Source: Gammaproteobacteria bacterium MOLA455 (GTDB lineage: Bacteria > Pseudomonadota > Gammaproteobacteria > Pseudomonadales > Porticoccaceae). From it: a stretch of 64,000 nucleotides of DNA. The stretch is from NCBI GenBank assembly GCA_000511875.1, contig AZIN01000001.1, positions 520,606 through 584,605 of the forward strand, read 5' to 3'. Every line of letters starts with the position of its first letter. Position 1 is the stretch's first letter. A model generated the notes under the pieces. That model was not told the origin of the DNA and searched no databases. It saw only the letters and a list, made by a program, of their open reading frames with translations. The translations under genes and the position numbers were made by a program. Positions 25,504 through 36,100 of this stretch are shown here, piece after piece.

Positions 25504-26832
25504 ATGTCTCAAATGACCCCCCGCGAAATCGTCCACGAACTCAATCGCCATATTATTGGTCAAGATGACGCCAAGCGCTCAGTGGCCATAGCCCTGCGCA
25601 ATCGCTGGCGCCGTGCCCAGTTGGACGATGAGATGCGCAACGAAGTGACACCTAAAAACATTCTAATGATCGGCCCCACCGGCGTCGGTAAAACCGAAAT
25701 TGCACGACGTCTGGCTCGTCTCGCCAACGCCCCCTTTGTCAAGGTGGAAGCAACCAAATTTACCGAAGTGGGATACGTGGGCAAAGACGTTGAATCGATT
25801 GTTCGCGATCTGGTGGAAACCTCGGTTAAACAGGTGCGCGAGCAAGAGCTCAAAAAGGTTGAGCAGCGCGCAGAGGACTCCGCCGAAGAGCGCATTCTCG
25901 ATGTTCTTCTGCCTCCAGCGCGGAGCACAGATAGTCAGTCAGAGCAGAGCAGCTCGACGCGACAGATCTTCCGCAAGAAGCTTCGCGAAGGTGCCCTCAA
26001 CGACAAAGAGATCGAAATAGAGCTCAGCCAGATCGCCGCCGGTGTCGAAATCATGGCTCCCCCTGGCATGGAAGAGATGACCTCGCAGCTGCAAAATATG
26101 TTTAGCAGCATGGGTAAAGGCAAGGCGGTTACGCGCAAGCTCACCGTCGCCGAAGCCCTAAAGAGCCTCAAAGAAGAGGAAGCCGCCAAGCTGATCAATG
26201 AAGAAGAGATCAAAGCTGCCGCGGTTAGTGCAGCAGAGCAGAATGGTATAGTTTTTCTCGATGAAATCGACAAAGTCTGTCGCCGTGGTGAAGCCAGTGG
26301 TGCCGATGTCTCCCGGGAAGGTGTGCAGCGTGATCTGTTGCCGCTGATAGAGGGCAGCACAGTCTCCACCAAATACGGCATGATCAAAACTGACCATATA
26401 CTATTTATTGCCTCCGGTGCCTTTCATTTGGCCAAGCCATCCGATCTAATTCCTGAACTCCAGGGTCGGCTGCCGATTCGAGTGGAGTTGAACTCATTAA
26501 AAATCAATGACTTCGAGCGTATTCTTACCGAACCCAAAGCCTCACTCACCAAGCAGTACCGTGAGCTGATGGCCACTGAAGGGTTAGCAATCACCTTTAC
26601 TGACGATGGCGTGCGGCGCATTGCCGAGATCGCCTTTGACGTCAATGAAGGCACAGAGAATATTGGTGCGCGACGTCTGCACACCATTATGGAGCGACTG
26701 CTGGAAGAAATTTCCTATGACGCCTCTGACCTGGGTGCAAAAGGCGAAAGCTTCTCTATCGACAAAGCCTTTGTCGACAAGCAGCTCGGCGAGTTGGCCG
26801 CGAATGAAGATCTCACCCGGTTTATTCTCTAA
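25504..26832 (+). CDS. hslU: HslU ATPase/unfoldase subunit of HslUV protease
   Basis: AAA+ unfoldase that feeds substrates into HslV. Walker A GPTGVGKT is at residues 57-64, the pore motif [11 protein letters not shown] follows at about 88-98, Walker B is [12 protein letters not shown] around 247-258, and the C-terminal DLTRFIL that inserts into HslV is intact. Length of 442 residues is normal. ATG 25504 is preceded by AAAAAGGA. Transcribed with hslV across the repeat-containing spacer. Confidence 0.98.
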   Translation: MSQMTPREIVHELNRHIIGQDDAKRSVAIALRNRWRRAQLDDEMRNEVTPKNILMIGPTGVGKTEIARRLARLANAPFVKVEATKFTEVGYVGKDVESIVRDLVETSVKQVREQELKKVEQRAEDSAEERILDVLLPPARSTDSQSEQSSSTRQIFRKKLREGALNDKEIEIELSQIAAGVEIMAPPGMEEMTSQLQNMFSSMGKGKAVTRKLTVAEALKSLKEEEAAKLINEEEIKAAAVSAAEQNGIVFLDEIDKVCRRGEASGADVSREGVQRDLLPLIEGSTVSTKYGMIKTDHILFIASGAFHLAKPSDLIPELQGRLPIRVELNSLKINDFERILTEPKASLTKQYRELMATEGLAITFTDDGVRRIAEIAFDVNEGTENIGARRLHTIMERLLEEISYDASDLGAKGESFSIDKAFVDKQLGELAANEDLTRFIL

Positions 26833-26833
26833 T

Positions 26834-27229
26834 ATGAGCCACGATCTGAGCAGCACAGTTCCCCGGCGTCTTTCAGTCAATCAAGCCAAAGATTGTCTGA
26901 CTATCGACTATGCCGGGGACCTCCGCCACCCATTGCCAGCCGAGTATCTGAGGGTGCACTCCCCCAGCGCCGAAGTGCGCGGCCATGGCAAGGGCCAGGA
27001 AGTGCTGCAATTTGGCAAGCGACTGGTATGCATAGATTCGATCAGCAAATCCGGCAACTACGCCATCCAGATCTTCTTTAATGATGGTCATGACTCGGGG
27101 ATTTTCACCTGGGATTATCTCTATGATCTAGGTGCCAACTACGACAGCCGCTGGGCGACCTATTTAGAGTGCCTAAACCGAGCCGGCCAAAGTCGGGATC
27201 CGGATACTCAGATCGTTAAACTGGTATAG
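26834..27229 (+). CDS. DUF971 protein (gamma-butyrobetaine hydroxylase-like N-terminal domain)
   Basis: A 131-residue stand-alone DUF971 domain: LRVHSPSAEVRGHG, SISKSGNYAIQIFFNDGHDS and GIFTWDYLYDLG are characteristic. Related domains are found at the N-terminus of carnitine-pathway dioxygenases and in an Fe-S scaffold-associated protein. It begins one base after the hslU stop and is conserved between hslU and ubiE in many gammaproteobacteria, which suggests a link to proteostasis or ubiquinone synthesis. Exact role unknown. Confidence 0.9.
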   Translation: MSHDLSSTVPRRLSVNQAKDCLTIDYAGDLRHPLPAEYLRVHSPSAEVRGHGKGQEVLQFGKRLVCIDSISKSGNYAIQIFFNDGHDSGIFTWDYLYDLGANYDSRWATYLECLNRAGQSRDPDTQIVKLV

Positions 27230-27342
27230 GCTAGCGATTACACGCAGGTATACATTCAGCCGCCCACATTTGCCGATAGACGTACCTAAATGGTCGAACT
27301 GTCGCTACAATAGTGGCCCCTTATTTAACGATAGCTGGCCCT

Positions 27343-28089
27343 ATGTCTGACAAAACCACCCACTTTGGTTTCCAAACCGTTAATAGCGAGGAAAAGGCCG
27401 GCAAAGTTGCCGACGTCTTTCACTCCGTAGCCTCCAGTTATGACCTCATGAATGACCTGATGTCCGCGGGCATCCATCGCCTGTGGAAGCGCGTCACTAT
27501 CGAGATGTCTGGCGTGCGCCGTGGCCACAAGGTATTAGATATAGCCGGCGGCACCGGTGATCTGGCGGCCAAATTTTCCCGCATAGTCGGCAGTGATGGG
27601 CTAGTGGTCCTGGCAGATATCAATGACTCTATGCTTAAAGTCGGCCGTGACCGCCTGCTGGATCGCGGCATCGCCAACAATATTCAATTCGCTCAGGCCA
27701 ACGCCCAATATCTGCCCTTTCCGGACAATACCTTCGATGTGATTACCATTGCCTTTGGACTGCGCAATGTCACCGATAAAGAGATGGCCCTGCGCTCCAT
27801 GTATCGGGTACTTAAGCCCGGTGGCAAGCTGCTGGTGCTGGAATTTTCCAAGCCACCGAACACAGTGCTATCGAAGATCTACGACAGCTATTCATTTAAC
27901 ATTCTGCCCAAACTCGGCAAACTCTTTGCCAGTGATGCAGACAGTTACCAATATCTCGCCGAGTCAATTCGCATGCATCCAGATCAGGAAACCCTGATGG
28001 AGATGGTTGAAAAAGCCGGTTTTAGTAACTGCGACTACCACAATATGACCGGCGGCATTGTAGCTCTGCATCGCGGGGTTAAGGCCTAG
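27343..28089 (+). CDS. ubiE: Ubiquinone/menaquinone C-methyltransferase UbiE
   Basis: SAM-dependent C-methylation of 2-polyprenyl-6-methoxy-1,4-benzoquinol in ubiquinone synthesis. The 248-residue protein has [12 protein letters not shown] (SAM motif I, around 66-77), [10 protein letters not shown] and [14 protein letters not shown] at the C-terminus. ATG 27343 ([13 protein letters not shown]) matches family starts; the in-frame upstream codons from 27313 do not. Its stop overlaps the ubiJ start by one base. Confidence 0.98.
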   Translation: MSDKTTHFGFQTVNSEEKAGKVADVFHSVASSYDLMNDLMSAGIHRLWKRVTIEMSGVRRGHKVLDIAGGTGDLAAKFSRIVGSDGLVVLADINDSMLKVGRDRLLDRGIANNIQFAQANAQYLPFPDNTFDVITIAFGLRNVTDKEMALRSMYRVLKPGGKLLVLEFSKPPNTVLSKIYDSYSFNILPKLGKLFASDADSYQYLAESIRMHPDQETLMEMVEKAGFSNCDYHNMTGGIVALHRGVKA

Positions 28090-28760
28090 TGTTTTTCTCC
28101 GCACTGCAGTCTGGCGCATTTGAAGCAGCGGAGTCGCTGATCAATGGCGCGCTGAAGTATGACCCGGCGACTTTGCGTAAGATGGGCGAGTTGGAAGGTA
28201 AGGTACTGCTCATCGAGAGCACCATGCCACCCCTCAAGCTGGCCATGGAAACCAACGCTCAGGGCATCATGTTGCACAGTAACTGGCAGGATATAGCGGA
28301 CACCACCGTGTCTGGCTCGCTGATTTCCATTGCCGGCCTGGCGATTAACTCAGCCTCTCAAGCATCCTTTTCCGGCAGCGGCGTTAACGTGTCGGGTGAT
28401 CTAGACTTATTGTTAAAAATCAATAGCTTAATGGCCGAACTTAATGTTGACTGGGAAGCAATTTTAGCATCAGTTATTGGCGATATCCCTGCTCATTTGA
28501 TGGCCGATAAGCTACGCAAATCGGCCGCCATGGCTAAAGACGTAGGCCAGCGCGCCACGTCTGCGGCTGCCGAAGTGGCGAAAGAAGAACTGCGAGTCAC
28601 GCCCACTTCTCCCGAATTTAAGGGCTTCTCGCAACAGGTGCGGGAACTCTCCAGCGGCGTCGAACGAGCCGCTGCACGACTCAACAAAAGTCGCCAAATT
28701 CTCAGTAAAATATTGGCCGAGCAAAACAGCCAAGACCAATCAAAGGGGTCCAACTCTTGA
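28089..28760 (+). CDS. ubiJ: Ubiquinone biosynthesis accessory factor UbiJ
   Basis: A 223-residue protein with an N-terminal SCP2 lipid-binding domain (about 15-115), followed by helices and a coiled-coil end ([20 protein letters not shown]). UbiJ binds polyprenyl lipids and organises the cytoplasmic Ubi complex with UbiK. The start is GTG at 28089 overlapping the ubiE stop, and its end overlaps ubiB by 4 bases, the canonical ubiE-ubiJ-ubiB operon. Confidence 0.95.
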   Translation: MFFSALQSGAFEAAESLINGALKYDPATLRKMGELEGKVLLIESTMPPLKLAMETNAQGIMLHSNWQDIADTTVSGSLISIAGLAINSASQASFSGSGVNVSGDLDLLLKINSLMAELNVDWEAILASVIGDIPAHLMADKLRKSAAMAKDVGQRATSAAAEVAKEELRVTPTSPEFKGFSQQVRELSSGVERAAARLNKSRQILSKILAEQNSQDQSKGSNS

Positions 28761-30382
28761 TCCGCTTGCGTCGTCTGGCTGCGATTGCCAACGTTGTTTT
28801 TAAATACCGCCTCGACACCTTGCTCGACAAAAGTAAGACGCCATTGCCACTGCGTCTGCTGCTGTCCCCAGCGGTTCTCTGGGGCAAACCGAAAGTCAGC
28901 CGCGGTGAACGCCTGCGCAAAGCGCTGGAAAGCTTGGGACCAATATTCGTTAAATTTGGCCAGCTACTGTCTACTAGACCAGATCTAGTGCCAGCAGATA
29001 TCTGTTCAGAATTGGCTCAGCTGCAAGATAATGTCACGCCCTTTGATTCAGACAAATTTCGTCAGATTGTAGAAGTCGCTTTGGGGGACTCGGTTGATGA
29101 AATATTCCTCAGCTTTGACACACAACCTCTAGCCTCCGCCTCGGTGGCTCAGGTTCATGCCGCCGTGCTGAAAGACGGCAGCGATGTGGTGGTTAAAGCG
29201 GTGCGTCCGAACATTGAACAGACTATCGCCAAAGATATAGCGCTGATGTATACATTGGCGCGCCTGCTGGCCAAGTACAGTCGGGATGGTCGTCGTCTGC
29301 GTCCCGTGGAAGTGATCGCCGATTATGAGCAGGTTATCTACGACGAGCTCAACTTGCAGGCCGAGGGCGCCAACGCCTCGCTGCTGAGACATAATTTCGA
29401 AGGTTCAGCACTGCTCTATGTCCCCAAGATCAACTGGGACTATTCCAATGAGAAAGTGTTAGTGATGGAGCGTATTTACGGCACACCTGTGACCAACATT
29501 GCCGACTTAGAAGAAGCGGGAATCGACTTTAAGCTGCTCGCCGAGCGCGGTGTGGAGATTTTCTTCACTCAGGTCTTTGAGCACAACTTTTTCCATGCGG
29601 ATATGCACCCAGGCAATATTTTTGTCGATACCAGCAATCCGAAAAAGCCCTCTTACATAGGCATCGACTGCGCGATCATGGGTTCTCTGAGCAAAGAAGA
29701 TCAGTACTATATGGCGCGCAATCTGATCGCCATCTTCCAGCGCGACTACCGCAAGGTTGCAGAGCTGCATATTCGCTCTGGCTGGGTGCCTAAGACTACG
29801 CCTGTAAATGAGTTTACCGGTGCTATTCGCGCGGTCTGTGAACCTATTTTTCAACGCCCGCTGAATGAAATATCCCTTGGTCATATGCTCATCAGCCTGT
29901 TTACCACGGCGCGGCGCTTTGAGATGGAAGTACAGCCGTCATTGGTACTATTGCAAAAGACGCTATTGAATATTGAAGGACTGGGGCGTCAGCTCTACCC
30001 GCAGCTGGACCTCTGGACTACCGCTAAGCCATTTTTGGATCGCTGGTTAAAGCAGCGCTACTCCCCCAAGAGCCTGTTCAAACAATTTAAGCAGCTGGTG
30101 CCCGACTGGTTGGAGCAGCTGCCGGAGATTCCACCGTTGATTTATTCGGCGCTTAAGAACGCTCAGCAGACAGCCGAGTATGCCGCACCGACTACTGTGA
30201 TAACCACCCCAGGGCCTGCAGCTAAACAGCCACTGCGCCGATTGATTCCCTGGCTCAGTGCTGCAGCCGTAGGCGTGGGTTTTGGCTTGGCCGCTGCCAG
30301 CTGGACTGAGTCACTGGCGCAAGTGCCTGTGACTAGTCTGATATTGGTTGGGGTTGGCTTGCTGGCGTTGTTACTGCGCTAG
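28757..30382 (+). CDS. ubiB: UbiB-family atypical kinase/ATPase for ubiquinone synthesis
   Basis: A membrane-associated protein kinase-like ATPase needed for ubiquinone synthesis. The 541-residue protein has the KxGQ motif K66-F-G-Q69 with [10 protein letters not shown], the Ala-rich loop [19 protein letters not shown] as catalytic loop, and two hydrophobic C-terminal helices (about 495-515 and 520-540). The start is TTG at 28757 within the ubiJ end. Confidence 0.97.
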   Translation: MIRLRRLAAIANVVFKYRLDTLLDKSKTPLPLRLLLSPAVLWGKPKVSRGERLRKALESLGPIFVKFGQLLSTRPDLVPADICSELAQLQDNVTPFDSDKFRQIVEVALGDSVDEIFLSFDTQPLASASVAQVHAAVLKDGSDVVVKAVRPNIEQTIAKDIALMYTLARLLAKYSRDGRRLRPVEVIADYEQVIYDELNLQAEGANASLLRHNFEGSALLYVPKINWDYSNEKVLVMERIYGTPVTNIADLEEAGIDFKLLAERGVEIFFTQVFEHNFFHADMHPGNIFVDTSNPKKPSYIGIDCAIMGSLSKEDQYYMARNLIAIFQRDYRKVAELHIRSGWVPKTTPVNEFTGAIRAVCEPIFQRPLNEISLGHMLISLFTTARRFEMEVQPSLVLLQKTLLNIEGLGRQLYPQLDLWTTAKPFLDRWLKQRYSPKSLFKQFKQLVPDWLEQLPEIPPLIYSALKNAQQTAEYAAPTTVITTPGPAAKQPLRRLIPWLSAAAVGVGFGLAAASWTESLAQVPVTSLILVGVGLLALLLR

Positions 30383-30451
30383 CGTTTTTACTGTTGTTGG
30401 CCTACAACAGCTGCCATAATTTCAAGACCGATTAGTAAGGGACTTTTGGAT

Positions 30452-30832
30452 ATGAGTTTTCTCGACGACATAAGCTGGAATAGTGATGGTCTAGTTCCCG
30501 CTATTGCCCAAGACGCGGCAACTGGCCGTGTGCTGATGGTCGCCTGGATGAATGCCGAAGCTCTACAATTAAGTGTCGATGAGAATCGTGCGGTCTATTG
30601 GTCGCGATCAAGAAAGAAGCTCTGGCGCAAAGGTGAAGAGTCAGGTCATGTGCAGCAAATTAAAGAGCTGCGCCTGGACTGCGATAGCGACGTAATTGTG
30701 ATGCAGATCGAACAGCTCGGTGGCATTGCCTGTCATACCGGCCGCGAATCTTGCTTTTATCGAGTGTTTGATAATGGTGAGTGGAAAACCGTAGACGCTG
30801 TAATCAAAGATCCAAAGGATATTTACCAATGA
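30452..30832 (+). CDS. hisI: Phosphoribosyl-AMP cyclohydrolase
   Basis: Third step of histidine synthesis, opening the purine ring of PR-AMP. The 126-residue protein has C77 (RLDCDSD), C94 (GIACHTG) and C101 (RESCFYR) for zinc and catalysis. ATG 30452 with AAGGGA at about 30436-30441 is preferred to an in-frame TTG six bases earlier. It overlaps hisE by 4 bases. HisI and HisE are separate proteins here, unlike the enteric HisIE fusion. Confidence 0.97.
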   Translation: MSFLDDISWNSDGLVPAIAQDAATGRVLMVAWMNAEALQLSVDENRAVYWSRSRKKLWRKGEESGHVQQIKELRLDCDSDVIVMQIEQLGGIACHTGRESCFYRVFDNGEWKTVDAVIKDPKDIYQ

Positions 30833-31173
30833 CCAATAGGCAATCAAGCGGCGATGTGTTGGCTCAGCTCTGCGCTGTACTAGAAGCGCGTAAAGCGGCT
30901 TCAGCTGAGAACTCTTATGTGGCCAGTCTGCATAGCAGTGGTCTGAATAAGATTCTCGAGAAGGTTGGCGAAGAGAGTATTGAGACCATTCTAGCGGCGC
31001 GAGACGCGCAGGATAGCGGCGATAATACCAAGCTTATCTATGAGACGGCGGACCTTTGGTTCCACAGTTTGGTTATGCTTTCGCACCTTGGTGAAGACGC
31101 CCAGGCGGTGCTGGCAGAGCTCGAGCGACGGTTCGATCTCTCTGGCCTTAAAGAGAAAGCGGCGCGAGACTAA
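30829..31173 (+). CDS. hisE: Phosphoribosyl-ATP pyrophosphatase
   Basis: Second step of histidine synthesis, hydrolysing PR-ATP to PR-AMP. The 114-residue all-alpha protein of the MazG-like fold has [15 protein letters not shown] and [13 protein letters not shown], which carry the metal-binding acids. ATG 30829 overlaps the hisI stop (ATGA), so the two are coupled. It lies 43 bases before tatA, the usual gammaproteobacterial order. Confidence 0.97.
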   Translation: MTNRQSSGDVLAQLCAVLEARKAASAENSYVASLHSSGLNKILEKVGEESIETILAARDAQDSGDNTKLIYETADLWFHSLVMLSHLGEDAQAVLAELERRFDLSGLKEKAARD

Positions 31174-31216
31174 GTAAAAAATTAATATCACTAATTCATA
31201 GCGAAGGAGTATTGAG

Positions 31217-31468
31217 ATGGGTTTTGGATGGCAGGAACTACTGATTATTTTGGTTATTGTGGCGCTGATTTTTGGCACCAAGAAGTTGCGCGGTATTGGC
31301 TCAGATTTGGGTGGCGCAGTAAAAGGGTTTAAAGATTCTGTGGGCACTGACGGCGCTGGTGGCGTTGACGCTAGTGTTAAGAAAGAGAGTACTGAGACAG
31401 AGAGCACTGAGACAGAGAGTACTGAGACAGAAAGTACTGCGAAAGAGACTGATAAGCCACAGGGTTGA
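31217..31468 (+). CDS. tatA: Twin-arginine translocase subunit TatA
   Basis: Pore-forming subunit of the Tat pathway that exports folded proteins. The 83-residue protein has a single membrane helix (residues about 5-20), the [20 protein letters not shown] hinge and amphipathic helix, and an acidic tail. The tail is built from a 15-bp tandem repeat giving Ser-Thr-Glu-Thr-Glu units. Good AAGGAG site. Unusually, tatB follows only after a 438-bp spacer filled with repeats. Confidence 0.96.
   Translation: MGFGWQELLIILVIVALIFGTKKLRGIGSDLGGAVKGFKDSVGTDGAGGVDASVKKESTETESTETESTETESTAKETDKPQG
31388..31440 (+). repeat. 15-bp tandem repeat in tatA tail
   Basis: Three and a half in-frame copies of AGTACTGAGACAGAG (one base variant), encoding STETE. 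Located in the disordered TatA tail, where length changes should be tolerated. Confidence 0.9.
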
Positions 31469-31544
31469 TTGCCTTGGAGGGCTGCTATTTCGCTAGGACA
31501 GCTTAATTGTCGTCCTGACAGAGCCACTTAATGTGTCATCACGG

Positions 31545-31836
31545 CAGAGCATAGCGACGAGGGATCTCGTGGTTGAGCGCAGGCAAATCCATGCAGGCCC
31601 TTTGCGATCGGTCCCATGTGTTTGTTATTTTCAGCGTTCGCGCAACTCGCTCTCGCTCAAACAGGGCGCTCTCTTAATCTGAAAAGAACAAACCCATAAG
31701 CGGGCCCTGATTGATCGCAAAGGACCTACATGTCTTCGGGGAGAGATTGAGGGTGCTGATGGTAGATCTCTCACATTCGTTCGAGATGACGGTTGGGTGG
31801 TTCGAGATGACAGAGCGCAGCGATGAGGGATCTCAA
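31545..31836. repeat. Compound repeat region between tatA and tatB
   Basis: The 438-bp gap 31469-31906 has no gene. It carries GCATAGCGACGAGGGATCTC (about 31549-31568), then the palindromic element copy 2 (31590-31732), then GATCTCTCACATTCGTTCGA continuing GATGAC (31763-31788), and a further GAGATGACAGAGCGCAGCGA copy with GATGAGGGATCTC (31804-31836). The palindromic element looks nested inside a copy of the second repeat, whose two arms lie on either side. Confidence 0.7.
31590..31732. repeat. Dispersed palindromic element, copy 2
   Basis: A 143-bp element in the opposite orientation to the copy at 137-278. The terminal inverted repeat is CATGCAGGCCCTTTGCGATC (31590-31609) against GATCGCAAAGGACCTACATG (31713-31732), pairing at 18 of 20. 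The inner inverted repeat GTTTGTTATTTTCAG (31620-31634) pairs with CTGAAAAGAACAAAC (31679-31693) at 14 of 15. The inner stem sequence differs from copy 1, yet both arms changed together. Confidence 0.85.
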
Positions 31837-31906
31837 TACCTCTCACATGCACCCAAAAAGACAGTGAATGAACAGGCAACATAAAACCAAAAGGCACCTC
31901 TAAACA

Positions 31907-32263
31907 ATGTTTGATATAGGCTTCTCCGAACTCTTGGTAATCGCCACTGTCGCTCTGATAGTGATGGGTCCCGAGCGCCTGCCACAAACAGTTCGCAGCA
32001 TCAGCCTATGGGTCGGCCGCCTCAAGCAGATGGTCGCCTCAGCACGGAAAGATTTCGAGCAGGAAGTGGGAATGGACGATATTCGCCAACAGCTACACAA
32101 TGAAAAAATCATGCGCGATCTCAGCCAAACCAAGCAAGACCTGCAACACACTCTCGATGCCACAGCTCTCGAAGCCGCTTCCATTGAAGAAACCATCAAG
32201 AGCCCTCTAGACGCCATGCCAGAGACCAAACCCGACTCAACTAAGACTGCAGCTGATGAGTGA
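31907..32263 (+). CDS. tatB: Twin-arginine translocase subunit TatB
   Basis: Forms the Tat substrate receptor with TatC. The 118-residue protein starts MFDIGFSELLVIATVALIVM with one membrane helix, followed by GPERLPQTVR and a long amphipathic/coiled helix. It overlaps tatC by 8 bases. It is separated from tatA by repeats, so tatBC may depend on read-through or a separate promoter. Confidence 0.96.
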   Translation: MFDIGFSELLVIATVALIVMGPERLPQTVRSISLWVGRLKQMVASARKDFEQEVGMDDIRQQLHNEKIMRDLSQTKQDLQHTLDATALEAASIEETIKSPLDAMPETKPDSTKTAADE

Positions 32264-32993
32264 AGAGCCCTTAGAAAGCCAACCTTTCATGGCCCACCTG
32301 ATTGAGTTTAGGGACCGTATGCTGCGCGCCATTGCTTCTGTGGCACTGGTTTTTATCGGCCTGTTTTCCTTTAGTAACGAACTCTACCTCTACGTCTCCG
32401 AGCCACTGCGTCAGTATCTGCCCGAATCATCAACCATGATCGCCACTGACGTCACCTCGCCGTTTTTAACGCCGTTTAAATTAACTCTGGTGCTGTCGCT
32501 ATTTGCCGCCATGCCCTATGTGCTCTATCAAGTCTGGGCCTTTGTGGCACCGGGACTCTACAAGCGCGAAAAGAAAATCGTCATCCCCCTATTCTGCTCC
32601 AGTGTAATTTTGTTTTACGCTGGTATGGCTTTCGCCTACTACGTGGTATTCCCCTTGGTGTTTATGTTTTTTACCAGTGTCGGCCCCGAAGGCATTTCCA
32701 TCATGACCGATATCCGCAGCTATTTAGACTTTGTATTAAAGCTGTTTTTCGCGTTTGGTATCAGTTTTGAAATTCCTATCGCGGTAATTATCCTCTCTTG
32801 GATGGGCGCTGTGGATCCAGAGAATCTGGCCAAGAAGCGGCCCTATGTTTTTATCCTCTGCTTTGTCTTTGGCATGTTGTTAACGCCGCCCGATATACTC
32901 TCCCAAACACTGCTCGCCATCCCTATGTGGCTACTGTTTGAAATCGGGATTATGTTTGGTCGATTGGTAAAACCCAAGTCAGAAGCAAGCTAA
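32256..32993 (+). CDS. tatC: Twin-arginine translocase subunit TatC
   Basis: Polytopic signal-peptide receptor of the Tat system. The 245-residue protein with six membrane helices has the N-terminal MAHLIEFRDRML, SPFLTPFKLTL, and FAFGISFEIP motifs of the family. ATG 32256 lies within the tatB end. Substrates nearby are not obvious. Confidence 0.97.
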   Translation: MSEEPLESQPFMAHLIEFRDRMLRAIASVALVFIGLFSFSNELYLYVSEPLRQYLPESSTMIATDVTSPFLTPFKLTLVLSLFAAMPYVLYQVWAFVAPGLYKREKKIVIPLFCSSVILFYAGMAFAYYVVFPLVFMFFTSVGPEGISIMTDIRSYLDFVLKLFFAFGISFEIPIAVIILSWMGAVDPENLAKKRPYVFILCFVFGMLLTPPDILSQTLLAIPMWLLFEIGIMFGRLVKPKSEAS

Positions 32994-33115
32994 ACCACTT
33001 GCAAGAATAGTTGTACCTGGCTCGTACTATCCAGACCGGTATTGTCCCGGATGCTGGTCCGTCCCATGCAAAAACCCATGCTAAAAACCCATGTACAATC
33101 ACAATAAAATCCTTA

Positions 33116-33135
33116 TACTGTTTATCCATACAGTA
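33116..33135. promoter_or_regulatory. LexA (SOS) box upstream of dnaE2
   Basis: TACTGTTTATCCATACAGTA matches the gammaproteobacterial LexA consensus TACTGT-N8-ACAGTA with a symmetric CTGT-N8-ACAG core. It sits 13 bases before the dnaE2 start at 33149 and overlaps a possible -10 TATACT (33114-33119), an ideal repressor position. Confidence 0.9.
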
Positions 33136-33148
33136 TTTTTATTCCGTC

Positions 33149-36100
33149 ATGTTCTACGCCGAACTCCATTGCATCAGCAACTTCACCTTTCTTCGCGGTG
33201 CCTCTCATCCCCACGAACTGGTCAAACGCGCCAGTGAACTGCACTACAACGCCCTCGCCATCACTGACGAATGCTCCCTTGCCGGTGTCGTCAAAGCTCA
33301 TGTCGCCGCTATAGATCATGATCTAAAACTGATTATCGGCAGCGAATTCCGCCTCGACGGCCACAAACTAATCGCCCTGGCCCCCAACCGCCAAGCCTAC
33401 TCAGAACTCTCCGCCCTGATCACTCTCGCCCGCCGCCGCAGCGATAAAGGCAGCTACCAGCTGGACTGGAACGACCTCAAAGGCAATCTGCGCAGCGCAC
33501 TGCTCATTTGGATACCCTCACAACAGCTTGGCGATGACCATCGGCGCGGCGAACAACTCAGCAGCTGGTTCAAAGATCGACTCTGGATTGGTGTCACCCA
33601 CCTACTCAGCGGTCATGACGCCAACGACTATTATTACTACCGCAACCTCGCGGCCATGTGGCAACTGCCTATGGTCGCCTGCGGTGATGTGCATATGCAC
33701 AGCCGCCAGCGCCAACCACTGCAAGACACATTGACCGCCATCCACCACAACTGCTCGGTGATGCAGCTCGGGCAACGGCGCTTTGCCAACAGCGAACGCC
33801 ACCTACGCGGGCTCAACCAGCTAGAGAAACTTTACCCCGCGGCTCTGCTTCGGGAAACTCTGAACATAGCCAAACGCTGCCACTTCTCACTGGAAGAGCT
33901 GCGCTACGAATATCCCTCAGAAGTGGTACCAGAACATCTCACTGCCACTGAGCAACTGCGATTTCTGGTGGAGGACGGTGTCGGCAAGCGTTGGCCCGAT
34001 GGTATTAGTTCGACCATCCGCAAGCAGATTGAATATGAGTTGCAGGTGATCGCTGAGCTTAACTATGAAAGCTATTTTTTAACCGTCCACGATATAGTGG
34101 CCTTTGCCCGCAGCCGTAATATTCTCTGTCAGGGACGCGGATCAGCAGCTAACTCGGTGGTTTGCTATTGCCTGTTTATCACCGAGGTCTCACCGGACCA
34201 GGTTTCATTACTGTTCGAACGCTTTATCTCCAGAGAACGCAACGAGCCACCGGATATAGATGTGGACTTTGAACATCAGCGCCGGGAAGAGGTAATTCAA
34301 TATATCTACAAAAAATACAGTCGCGAACGGGCCGCTCTGGCCGCTACGGTGATCAGCTACCGACCCCGCAGCGCGGTGCGCGATGTGGGCAAAGCCCTGG
34401 GGTTGGATGCATTGTTTATTGAGCAACTCAGCCAATCCATGTCTTGGTGGGATCGACAGGCGGATCTTCAGGCGCTATTTCAACAGCAAGGCGGTGATAG
34501 CCAGGGGCAGATCGCCGAGCACTTTTTTAAATTGCTCAAAGAGATCCTTGGCTTTCCCCGCCATCTTTCACAGCATGTGGGCGGTTTTATTATTACTAAA
34601 AGTCCCATCAGCACTCTGGTGCCAGTGGAGAACGCCAGCATGGCAGATCGCACCGTGATTCAGTGGGATAAATACGATATCGAAGCCCTGGGTCTACTCA
34701 AAATCGATGTCCTCGCTCTGGGCATGCTCAGTGCAGTGCACCGCTGTTTTGAGCTGATCAGCGACCATCAGCAGATCAACTTAACCATGCAGTCTATTCC
34801 CAAAGACGATCCCGAGACCTACGATATGCTCTGCGCCGCCGACAGTGTCGGTGTGTTTCAAATTGAATCACGAGCCCAGATGGCCATGTTGCCGCGTCTA
34901 AAGCCACGCTGTTTTTACGATCTGGTTATCGAAATTGCCATTGTTCGTCCCGGCCCCATTCAAGGCGGTATGGTGCATCCTTATTTACGCCGTCGACAGG
35001 GCTTGGAAGTCGTGGATTATCCCAGTCAGGAGATTAAATCCGTGCTGGAAAGGACTTTGGGTATACCAGTATTTCAGGAGCAGGTCATTCGCCTGGCTAT
35101 GGTTGCGGCAGGATTTAGTGGCGGTCAGGCAGACCAGTTGCGTCGCGCCATGGCCAGTTCTGGGAAAAGCGGATCCAGCTCGGGCAACAACCCCACTCTG
35201 GTCCAGTTTGAACAGAAACTCACCGACGGCATGATAGCGCGAGGCTATTCTCTGGATTTTGCCGAGCGCCTGTACAAACAGATCCAGGGCTTTGGGGTCT
35301 ATGGCTTCCCCGAATCTCACTCCGCCAGCTTTGCTCTGCTGGCCTACGTCTCCGCCTGGCTTAAATGCCACCATCCTGCGGCCTTCTGCTGTGCCCTGCT
35401 CAACAGCCAGCCCATGGGTTTTTACACCCCATCACAGCTATTACAGGACGCTCAGCGGCATCAGATAGAGATACGCCCCATAGATCTGTGCTACAGCGGC
35501 TGGGAACACAGCTTGGAAACGAGCAGCTTGGAAACTGGCAACAGCGCTGAACCGGCAATACGCTTGGGGCTCTGCTTGATCAAAGGCTTCTCCCATCGAG
35601 CCGCGGAGCGAATTGTCTCGGCCGTTAAAAACAGCCCTCAGAGATTTAACAGCCTCCAAGATTTGAGTCGAGCGGCAGGATTATCCCAAGCGGACCTAGC
35701 CCTGCTGAGCAGTGCCGGTGCATTGCGCTCACTCACTAGCAATCGTCGTCAAGCGCACTGGGATGCATTGGCTATTGAAGACTATCGACCGCTGCTGGAG
35801 TCAGTACAAGACTGTGACTCCCTCCCGTCTGTCCTATCCACGCCCTCAGAGGTGGAAGAGCTAAATGCCGATTACAGCAGTACCGGTGTCAGCCTCGGCC
35901 GTCACCCCATGGCAATACTGCGGGAGCAGTCCAAAACCCTGCAGCGCTGCAAGCGAACCATTGATCTACCCACCATGGGCAATCGCCGTTTTGTGCGCAT
36001 AGCCGGTTTAGTGACCGGACGCCAACGGCCAGGCACAGCGTCGGGAGTGATTTTTTTAACCCTTGAGGATGAAACGGGGAACAGTAATATCGTGGTTTGG

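Noticed and set aside
30389..30410. CTGTTG/CAACAG hairpin after ubiB as a terminator
   Set aside because: The stem is only 6 bp and there is no U tract; transcription may well continue into hisI.
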